The notes under the pieces: generated by a model
Seen by the model: the letters and a program-made list of their open reading frames with translations, nothing else
What the model was told of the DNA's origin: nothing
Databases searched by the model: none
NCBI GenBank assembly: GCA_029256645.1
Contig: JAQSXM010000241.1
Location: 1 to 5,832, forward strand
Reading direction: 5' to 3'
DNA: 5,832 nt
DNA from: Sporomusa sp.
Lineage (GTDB): Bacteria > Bacillota_C > Negativicutes > Sporomusales > Sporomusaceae
Position numbers and translations under genes: made by a program
Shown here: positions 1 through 4,841 of the stretch, in pieces
Numbering within the stretch: the first letter of the stretch is position 1
Layout of the letters: each line of letters opens with the position of its first letter

Positions 1-1
1 T

Positions 2-355
2 GCAGGTTTGCTTGACCCCTCAGAAAGAGGTTTTGTCGAGAAAGCAAATGCTTTTGCAGTTCAGTTTGAGCAATTACAACTTCAAGCTCGTGACCTTGAC
101 AGTATGCTATGGCATTACTGCCCAAACAATGACCTTATTCGGTTTGAAAAAGATGTAACTAAAGCAACAGTTCAAATTCGAGATTTTAAAGAGGCCGCGA
201 GAGACTTAATCTCATCCTGCAGAGTAATATCTTTGATACCACCGTTACTTGCAGACCATGTACTTCGGGAAGCGGAATACTTCTTAGAAGTTCTTGAACA
301 AATACAACATGACATTCCAAACATGGATGAAAAGATAGTTATATGTGATTTTTAG
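2..355 (+). CDS. DUF2935-like protein, C-terminal part (5' end outside window)
   Basis: The reading frame is open from the first bases of the window, so the gene begins upstream. A TTG at position 8 could be read as a start, but the codons before it (Ala-Gly) continue the family pattern. The 117 visible residues look helical and resemble the second half of DUF2935 proteins. They begin with a GLLDPSE segment, continue with an FxxQFEQL helix and an IRDFKEAARDLI helix, and end with IPPLLADHVLREAEYFLEVL-type sequence. The conserved His, Arg and Glu of the ADHVLREAEYF motif are all present. From family knowledge, these proteins are about 250-280 residues with two related helical halves that carry conserved His/Glu residues, possibly metal-binding, and have no assigned function. 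The protein is probably cytosolic. The stop is TAG at 353-355. The family call rests on motif memory, not a search. Confidence 0.75.
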   Translation, partial: AGLLDPSERGFVEKANAFAVQFEQLQLQARDLDSMLWHYCPNNDLIRFEKDVTKATVQIRDFKEAARDLISSCRVISLIPPLLADHVLREAEYFLEVLEQIQHDIPNMDEKIVICDF

Positions 356-432
356 TCTTAACAAGAGAGTGGGATATTAGAGCAGATTAAAGCTCAGCGG
401 AAATAAAATCGCTGTAAAATTGTGAGATTAAC

Positions 433-470
433 CGCCTTCATCCCTCGGGGTGGGGCGCCTTTTGGTTCTT
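433..470 (+). terminator. Probable Rho-independent terminator after the DUF2935 gene
   Basis: A GC-rich arm at 433-444 (CGCCTTCATCCC) pairs with GGGGTGGGGCG at 447-457, with one bulged C and several G-U pairs. The closing loop is short. The 3' side runs into CCTTTTGGTTCTT, a broken T-tract. It lies about 80 bases after the stop codon. The interrupted T-tract makes it weaker than the terminators further on. Confidence 0.5.
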
Positions 471-491
471 ATTACCAGATTGGTCATATTT

Positions 492-520
492 TTGTCACAT
501 TCTCATGTTAATCTTAAAAT
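492..520 (+). promoter_or_regulatory. Sigma-A-like promoter for the 51-residue gene
   Basis: A -35 element TTGTCA (492-497) and a -10 element TAAAAT (515-520) are separated by exactly 17 bases. Each differs by one base from the vegetative consensus. Transcription would start near 527, giving a leader of roughly 45 bases before the ATG at 574. Confidence 0.5.
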
Positions 521-573
521 AACAAATATTGATGAGCAGTAAGTCCTATTAATAACCAAGGAGTGGGATTAAT

Positions 574-729
574 ATGATTTTAAAAATAGTACCGGCACAA
601 CCTGTTTGCGATTATCACAAGCAAAATATTCGGTATCAATCCAAGGATGTATTAAATAAGAAGAAATCACCTTCATTCGCGAGCGTTTTGGAAAGTACAA
701 TAAAATCAAAATATGCCGACATCAAATAG
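574..729 (+). CDS. Small hypothetical protein, 51 residues
   Basis: An ATG at 574 opens a 51-codon frame ending in TAG at 727-729. It is preceded by a near-perfect Shine-Dalgarno AAGGAG at 558-563, 10 bases before the start. The protein begins MILKIVPAQPVCDYHKQ, has a basic middle (NKKKSP) and ends in a likely amphipathic helix, SFASVLESTIKSKYADIK. There is no signal peptide, membrane segment or cysteine pair (one Cys only). It sits alone between its own sigma-A-like promoter and a strong hairpin, so it looks like a monocistronic small gene. I do not recognise the family. The F-A-x-V-L-x-x-x-I pattern near the end is seen in various small Firmicute proteins but does not indicate a function. 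It could be a regulatory or interaction peptide; that is a guess. Confidence 0.6.
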   Translation: MILKIVPAQPVCDYHKQNIRYQSKDVLNKKKSPSFASVLESTIKSKYADIK

Positions 730-761
730 CATTGCAACATATTAATGACGTTTTATAGATA

Positions 762-808
762 ATAGCCGCCTGTCAGGTTCGTCCTGGTGGGCGGCTATGT
801 TATTTGGC
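762..808 (+). terminator. Rho-independent terminator after the 51-residue gene
   Basis: The arm at 762-777 pairs with 783-798 across 16 consecutive positions, including three G-U pairs near the loop. The five-base loop is TTCGT. The outer nine pairs (ATAGCCGCC with GGCGGCTAT) are perfect. The following GTTATTTGG is only moderately T-rich, so termination is likely but the tail is not ideal. Confidence 0.65.
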
Positions 809-837
809 TAGTATGATAATAGCATCGAAACTGTTTT

Positions 838-1087
838 AAGGAGCGTGCAGTGTCAGCTGAGATGCATATAAAGAACGCCGGTAAGGTGAAACTGTAGGGC
901 AATTTGTTATTGAAGCATCTAAAGGTTTTTTAGCGAAGTATTTTTCAACACAAAAACCATCAATAAATCCAGGTGTATGTTAGCGAATTGCTCAAAGGCA
1001 CAGGCTATAATTGATATTGACACATCTGCTAGTGGCACAACATTCTCCGTCAAATTTCAAACTATTGAGAGTTATTATAATTCTTAA
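838..1087 (+). pseudogene. Possible decayed small gene, or non-coding region with chance open fragments
   Basis: This stretch contains no intact gene of useful length. A good Shine-Dalgarno AAGGAG (838-843) lies six bases before GTG at 850, which opens a frame ending in TAG after only 15 codons (895-897). A second open stretch (885-983, another frame) reads GETVGQFVIEASKGFLAKYF and on to a TAG. A third frame (ATG at 977 to TAA at 1085-1087, 36 codons) follows with an overlap and reads IDIDTSASGTTFSVKFQTIE. The three pieces run end to end in successive frames with plausible amino-acid composition, as expected for a gene broken by two or more frameshifts. AT-rich intergenic DNA can produce the same picture by chance, and I recognise no family. 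Confidence 0.2.
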
Positions 1088-1105
1088 TAACTTTTAAAAG
1101 CTCAG

Positions 1106-1142
1106 ATGAAATAATATTTGGAATTTATTTACATTATTTCAT
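1106..1142. repeat. 10-bp perfect inverted repeat upstream of the merR-type gene
   Basis: ATGAAATAAT at 1106-1115 is the exact reverse complement of ATTATTTCAT at 1133-1142, separated by 17 AT-rich bases. It ends ten bases before the AGGAAAA of the sigma-H-like promoter, where an activator or repressor could bind. No regulator is known to me for this sequence. Confidence 0.45.
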
Positions 1143-1151
1143 AAAATTAGC

Positions 1152-1177
1152 AGGAAAATTACCCCTTGACCGCGAAT
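1152..1177 (+). promoter_or_regulatory. Sigma-H-like promoter for the merR/racA-like gene
   Basis: AGGAAAA at 1152-1158 and GAAT at 1174-1177 are separated by 15 bases. This fits the Bacillus sigma-H pattern (AGGA-rich -35, GAAT -10, 11-12 bases plus three flanking bases). The -10 overlaps a perfect TATAAT at 1177-1182, so a vegetative polymerase could also start here, although no good TTGACA lies 17 bases upstream of it. The block TTAGCAGGAAA (1147-1157) recurs identically before the sensor kinase gene. Confidence 0.4.
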
Positions 1178-1206
1178 ATAATCGCAACAACAAAAACGCA
1201 AGGGGT
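1161..1206. repeat. 8-bp inverted repeat spanning promoter and ribosome binding site
   Basis: ACCCCTTG at 1161-1168 lies inside the promoter spacer. Its exact reverse complement CAAGGGGT at 1199-1206 contains the Shine-Dalgarno AAGGGG of the merR-type gene. If transcription starts after about 1183 the left arm is not in the mRNA, which favours a DNA operator (perhaps autoregulatory) over an RNA hairpin hiding the ribosome site. Confidence 0.4.
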
Positions 1207-1213
1207 GATTTTT

Positions 1214-1795
1214 ATGACAGAATTACTTAGTATCAAAGATATATCGCAAGAGCTGGGCATTCCGCAAAGCACGTTGCGATATTATCGCGACTTATTTCTG
1301 GACTATTTGCCAGCTATGGGCGAAGGGAAGAAGAAACGGTTTTATCCAGAAGCAGTTGAGGTATTTCAAGCTATCGCCAAATGCATGCATCAAAATAAAA
1401 GCTCTGATGATATTGCTAATGAGCTAGATAGTCGTTTTACTAGGTTTATTGAGATTGATACAGAACCGCAGGAAAGCAGCGCAACATATTCGCATAATGA
1501 CGAAACAGGTCAATCTCAGGCATTATCTACAATAAACCAATTTGACGGTTCTACGATAATGGCTGTTATCGCCTCTCAAAACCAAGCTTTACAACAAATT
1601 GCAGCAACAATTAGCATGGTTAATGGGCAACAAGAGGAGTTGCATAATCTAAAGCAAGAAGTGTCCAAGCTTGAGGAGCGTATAGAGACAGAACTGACTG
1701 ATCATTTTCAATTGATAGATGCCCGTTTACGCCAAATTAGAGAAGAGAAAGAAATCGACAAGCCTAAATCATTTTGGCAGCGATTGTTTAGTTGA
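1214..1795 (+). CDS. MerR-type HTH protein with long coiled coil (RacA-like architecture)
   Basis: The protein has 193 residues from ATG 1214, chosen because AAGGGGTG (1200-1207) sits six bases upstream; an upstream TTG at 1166 has no such site. Residues 5-75 form a MerR-like winged helix-turn-helix (LLSIKDISQELGIPQSTLRYY, then a basic KKKRFYPEA wing and an ANEL helix). Residues 82-108 are a polar, Ser/Thr/Gln-rich linker. Residues about 118-182 are a Glu/Gln/Leu-rich coiled coil for dimerisation. The last ten residues, KPKSFWQRLF, are basic and aromatic and could form an amphipathic tail. No effector-binding domain or metal-binding cysteine cluster is seen, so it is not a classical MerR sensor. 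DNA-binding head, coiled coil and basic tail match the layout of the Bacillus chromosome-anchoring protein RacA and of other chromosome- or plasmid-associated MerR-like proteins. The sigma-H-like promoter fits a sporulation role. It stands alone, with a terminator behind it. MerR fold: confident. RacA-like function: tentative. Confidence 0.85.
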   Translation: MTELLSIKDISQELGIPQSTLRYYRDLFLDYLPAMGEGKKKRFYPEAVEVFQAIAKCMHQNKSSDDIANELDSRFTRFIEIDTEPQESSATYSHNDETGQSQALSTINQFDGSTIMAVIASQNQALQQIAATISMVNGQQEELHNLKQEVSKLEERIETELTDHFQLIDARLRQIREEKEIDKPKSFWQRLFS

Positions 1796-1815
1796 TTGTG
1801 AAAAAACCAAATAAG

Positions 1816-1860
1816 AGGCAGTGAGCTGACGGTAAAATTACCTGAGCCACTGCCTTTTTT
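1816..1860 (+). terminator. Rho-independent terminator after the merR-type gene
   Basis: AGGCAGTG at 1816-1823 pairs perfectly with CACTGCCT at 1848-1855. The stem continues imperfectly inward (GCT with AGC, GGTAA with TTACC). It is followed by a clean run of six Ts (1855-1860) 20 bases after the stop codon's downstream flank. This is a textbook intrinsic terminator, and it isolates the gene from the kinase downstream. Confidence 0.9.
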
Positions 1861-1990
1861 GGTCTTTAAAGCAATCTTAACATATGGTAAAAAATGTAAA
1901 AATAGCAATTGTCATTACAAATATTGGAAATTAACGAAAAATACTAACTGATAATGGCGGAGAAAAATTAATTTAAGGCAGTAAAATAGT

Positions 1991-2074
1991 GTGCCGTGTC
2001 GAATTTAGCGGTACTGCAAGGGCAGGCCGGGCAAGGGTTGGTTCTTTTTGGTTATTCATTTCGACACGCTGTAC
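1991..2074. promoter_or_regulatory. Two opposed Spo0A-box sequences in an inverted repeat
   Basis: TGTCGAA at 1997-2003 and its reverse complement TTCGACA at 2060-2066 both match the published Spo0A box (TGTCGAA) at all seven positions. They form part of perfect 9-base arms (1995-2003 with 2060-2068). The arms extend by GTGC (1991-1994) pairing with GTAC (2071-2074) past a two-base bulge. The space between is GC-rich for this region and has a small perfect hairpin, CTGC-AAGG-GCAG (2014-2025). The element lies 48-125 bases upstream of the kinase's sigma-H-like -35, where phosphorylated Spo0A could act. An RNA-level structure is the alternative reading. Confidence 0.5.
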
Positions 2075-2121
2075 CTAATAATCTGTCGGTTTTTTACGAA
2101 AAGTAATCGTTCTAATTTAGC

Positions 2122-2146
2122 AGGAAATACAATAATTTACAAGAAT
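2122..2146 (+). promoter_or_regulatory. Sigma-H-like promoter for the sensor kinase
   Basis: AGGAAAT at 2122-2128 and GAAT at 2143-2146 are separated by 14 bases, agreeing with the Bacillus sigma-H consensus. Transcription would start around 2153, leaving a leader of about 40 bases. Bacillus kinA is transcribed by sigma-H, so the arrangement is biologically coherent. The rest of the 1861-2193 gap is AT-rich, with no open frame worth reporting. Confidence 0.5.
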
Positions 2147-2193
2147 GTTTAACAACACTAAAAATTAAAGATGGTCACTGGAGGCGATCGACA

Positions 2194-3336
2194 ATGTCTG
2201 CGGCTGAAGCTCTTGAAAACAAAATAGTATATTTACACCGAGAAGATGACTATCAAGAATCGTTTGAGACAACTACTGGAATTTTATTTATAGATAATGA
2301 ACTGCGACTAAAAAACCTTAATCGTGAAGCTGAAAAGATTTGCGGCATTAACAGGGCAAAGTCGGTTGGTCGAAGGGTGGAAGAAGTCTTTAGGCATCAT
2401 GGTGAGAAGTTTTTGAAAGTATTCTATCTTGATGAGTATGAGGATTTGAGTACAATCAACTTGAAGCTAAAAGTACAAGACCAGTATATATATGCCCACA
2501 TTGATACGCTAAGACTTCGGGGCACAACCGGAGAATCAAATGGTTTAATTGTTATTATACAAGACTTATCAGCAGTCAGAGCAGCAATTAAACAGATACA
2601 GATCACTCAAATGCTGATGTCATTGGGGGAGTTAGCCGCAGGGGTGGCTCATCATGTGCGTACACCGCTGACTACCATAAGCGGGTATTTGCAGGTTATG
2701 CTCGGCCGTTTAGAGGATGATAGATATACGGTAGGCCGGGATGTGCTTGAGATGATGCTGGACGAGGTATCGTGTATCAATAAAGTAGTCAAAGAACTTG
2801 TTATGTTTGCGAAGCCGCCAGTAAATAAGGAGACTAATATTGATATAAACCGTACAATTGAAGAGGCACTGCTTTTAACATTTAAACAGCTAGGCGGTGA
2901 GAAAATAGCAATCGACAAGCAGTTAGCTGCTAATCTGCCGGCACTTACCGTTGACAGTAATTTAATCAAACAAGCGGTTGTAAATATTATGCAAAATGCT
3001 ATTGAAGCCATGCCGAATGAAGGGGTGCTTTCGGTGAAATCCTGGATTAACTCCGAGCTGAATATGCTGGTTATTGCTATTGGTGATACCGGATCAGGGG
3101 TAGCCCCTGAGATTTTACCCCGGGTGTTTGAGCCATTTTATACTACTAAACTTGAGCATATGGGGCTGGGACTGCCTGTTGCCCACCGAATTGTTAGTGA
3201 ACACGGAGGCTTTATCAACATCAATGCAGTTAGTCCGACCGGAACAGGTGCGCATATCCATATTTATCTGCCAATCGTTGACGAGCGCCACCGGCGGTTA
3301 CGCGTAGTGCATCAGCAGGTACTTAACCTGCAGTAG
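2194..3336 (+). CDS. Soluble PAS-domain sensor histidine kinase (sporulation-kinase type)
   Basis: The protein has 380 residues from ATG 2194, behind the Shine-Dalgarno GGAGG (2180-2184). No membrane segment is present, so it acts in the cytosol. Residues about 20-128 form one PAS sensor domain (GILFIDNELRLKNLNREAEK, ending IVIIQDLSAVR). Residues about 138-205 are the HisKA dimerisation domain, with phospho-acceptor His153 in AAGVAHHVRTPLT. Residues about 215-360 are the ATPase domain: N-box asparagines 264 and 268 (VVNIMQNAIEAM), G1 box GDTGSGV (297-303), F-box FEPFYTTK (312-319), G2 GLGL (324-327) and a closing GTGAHIHIYLP strand. It should autophosphorylate and pass phosphate to a response regulator; none is encoded nearby, as usual for orphan kinases feeding Spo0F/Spo0A. 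One oddity is that the residue after His153 is His, where the family normally has Glu or Asp. Thr157 at +4 is normal. The basic C-terminal tail (DERHRRLRVV) is extra. Kinase identity is firm; the sporulation role is inferred from architecture and promoter. Confidence 0.92.
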   Translation: MSAAEALENKIVYLHREDDYQESFETTTGILFIDNELRLKNLNREAEKICGINRAKSVGRRVEEVFRHHGEKFLKVFYLDEYEDLSTINLKLKVQDQYIYAHIDTLRLRGTTGESNGLIVIIQDLSAVRAAIKQIQITQMLMSLGELAAGVAHHVRTPLTTISGYLQVMLGRLEDDRYTVGRDVLEMMLDEVSCINKVVKELVMFAKPPVNKETNIDINRTIEEALLLTFKQLGGEKIAIDKQLAANLPALTVDSNLIKQAVVNIMQNAIEAMPNEGVLSVKSWINSELNMLVIAIGDTGSGVAPEILPRVFEPFYTTKLEHMGLGLPVAHRIVSEHGGFININAVSPTGTGAHIHIYLPIVDERHRRLRVVHQQVLNLQ

Positions 3337-3444
3337 TATAAAGAATTTTGCCTAGGAATTTTACGCTAGTGGGTAATATCTGTGTATCCCATCTTCATAT
3401 TCTGTTATTGTTACAGAAAATTAATGAGAAGAAGGGATGCTCTA

Positions 3445-4656
3445 GTGTTACATCGGACCCTGATCTGCTTTTTTGTATTTTTATTATTAACAGGTTCGGT
3501 AGGTTATGCCAGATCAGAAGCGGTTGCGTCAAGTATTACAGTGAATTTGCCAAGCCGGACAATGGAGCTTTTTGCCGGCAATAATTTAGTAAAAGAATAT
3601 CCCATTGCCATTGGTAAGCCATCTACCCCTACCCCGTTAGGTAACTATTCAATTGCATATAAAGAGGTAAATCCTGCATGGTACCCGCCAGATCAAAAAG
3701 GAAAGATAGTGCCGTCAGGACCGGAAAACCCACTTGGTTACAGATGGATGGGGATATGGAATAACTATGGTATTCATGGTACTAATGCACCGTGGTCAAT
3801 AGGAACAGTAACATCAAACGGCTGTATTCGTATGTATGAAGAGGATGTAGAAGAACTTTTCGACAAGGTGAGTTATGGGACCCCTGTACAGATAACCTAT
3901 GACCGGATAAAAATCAAGACAAACACAAAAGGGCAAATTCTTCTAGCCGTCTATCCTGATGTCTATGGTTATGGCAATATTACTGTACAGGATATTCGCA
4001 ATAAACTTAATGCGTATCATTTAAATTCCTTGCTAGCTGATGATTCTTTACGTAAGATAGTTAATGAAGCAAACGGCAGCCAAGTGGTTATTGCCAGCCA
4101 ATTTAAGATTAGAGTAAATGAAAGACTGATAAATGAGCGAGGGCTGGTTGTGAAAAACGTGCAATATGTACCTGTTCAACCGTTTGCCGAGGCGCTTAAA
4201 CAAAAGATAAACTGGGATGAAAATATGAAAACAGTGCAGTGTGGATCAAGTAGTATACCGGGGATAATCAGCGGCAATATGGTATATGTAGTGGCTGAAA
4301 ATATACCAGCACTTTTTGGTGGTGAGATGAGCTGGAAGTCAGAAGAAGATACCCTGAGTTTTGGTAAACTAGTGGTTTTTATAAACGGTAAGCAAGTAAA
4401 TATTGGTATAAACAGGGTGCAAGGCATATTAGCGCTGTCGGCTCTGGAGCTGGCGGAGGTAATGGATTGTAAGGTTACCTGGAACAGGGAAGACCGGGTA
4501 TTAATACTAACTAATAAAGGGTTAATTTATAGGGTGCCTGTGGATATGATCGGTCAGGATCCTTATATAAAAATAACCAGTATAAACCAATATTTCAATG
4601 CCTATGTTTACTGGAATGAGCAGGCTAAAACAATAGAATTGACTTATCCTTACTAA
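3445..4656 (+). CDS. L,D-transpeptidase (YkuD) with C-terminal copper-amine-oxidase-N-like domain
   Basis: GTG 3445 is preferred because GAAGAAGGG (3428-3436) lies eight bases upstream, giving 403 residues. ATG 3424 (410 residues, N-terminal MRRRD) is a real alternative but has no Shine-Dalgarno. Residues 1-22 are a signal peptide or membrane anchor (LICFFVFLLLTGSVGYA). Residues about 29-152 form the YkuD catalytic domain: TPTPLGNYSI, then HGTN with His111, and SNGCIRM with catalytic Cys127 and Arg129. It forms 3-3 peptidoglycan cross-links or attaches proteins using the cysteine as nucleophile, outside the membrane. Residues about 220-266 and 308-402 resemble two copies of the copper amine oxidase N-terminal-like fold (INERGLVVKNVQYVPVQPF; VFINGKQVNI...VTWNREDRVLIL), common on clostridial secreted proteins and probably a wall-binding or positioning module. 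The usual SHGC is SNGC here. It starts 108 bases after the kinase stop with no terminator between, so read-through from the kinase is possible. Confidence 0.9.
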   Translation: MLHRTLICFFVFLLLTGSVGYARSEAVASSITVNLPSRTMELFAGNNLVKEYPIAIGKPSTPTPLGNYSIAYKEVNPAWYPPDQKGKIVPSGPENPLGYRWMGIWNNYGIHGTNAPWSIGTVTSNGCIRMYEEDVEELFDKVSYGTPVQITYDRIKIKTNTKGQILLAVYPDVYGYGNITVQDIRNKLNAYHLNSLLADDSLRKIVNEANGSQVVIASQFKIRVNERLINERGLVVKNVQYVPVQPFAEALKQKINWDENMKTVQCGSSSIPGIISGNMVYVVAENIPALFGGEMSWKSEEDTLSFGKLVVFINGKQVNIGINRVQGILALSALELAEVMDCKVTWNREDRVLILTNKGLIYRVPVDMIGQDPYIKITSINQYFNAYVYWNEQAKTIELTYPY

Positions 4657-4696
4657 GAATAAGTGACTAAGTGTGTATCACTCTATTCGTAGTTGC

Positions 4697-4729
4697 AGGG
4701 GGAGGGCGGCAGATGCTCTCTCTTTTTTT
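4697..4729 (+). terminator. Rho-independent terminator after the L,D-transpeptidase gene
   Basis: AGGGGGAG at 4697-4704 pairs with CTCTCTCT at 4716-4723 (two G-U pairs) around an 11-base loop, and the stem runs into seven Ts (4723-4729). It lies about 40 bases after the stop codon and separates this gene from polA. Confidence 0.75.
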
Positions 4730-4798
4730 ATTAGATATTACATAAGCTGGCCACTATTTAGTAAAATAAGAGAAGGGATTTTGCGCTTAATAGCCAAT

Positions 4799-4804
4799 TA
4801 TAAT
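4799..4804 (+). promoter_or_regulatory. Possible -10 element for polA
   Basis: A perfect TATAAT lies 38 bases before the polA start codon, after a terminator, where a promoter is expected. No good -35 sits 16-18 bases upstream (the best is GGGATT at 4775-4780), so the call is weak. Confidence 0.3.
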
Positions 4805-4841
4805 AGATTGGACTATATAGGAATGTAAGGGTGGTGGGCAC

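Noticed and set aside
32..38. TGTCGAG, one base from a Spo0A box
   Set aside because: It is inside the DUF2935-like coding frame and lacks a nearby promoter.
358..585. Imperfect similarity between 358-391 (AGAGTGGGATATTAGAG) and 552-585 (AGGAGTGGGATTAATATG)
   Set aside because: The match needs several gaps and covers a ribosome-site-like purine tract, so it is not convincing as a duplication.
1166..1213. TTG at 1166 as start of the merR-type gene
   Set aside because: It has no Shine-Dalgarno and overlaps the predicted promoter; ATG 1214 has an ideal ribosome site and gives the normal MerR N-terminus.
3348..3584. A 78-codon + strand frame overlapping the start of the transpeptidase gene
   Set aside because: It overlaps the signal-peptide and catalytic-domain frame of a clear gene and has no ribosome site or domain.
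3859..3865. A perfect TTCGACA Spo0A-box sequence
   Set aside because: It lies inside the L,D-transpeptidase coding region, within ordinary Phe-Asp-Lys codons, far from any start; a chance match is likely.
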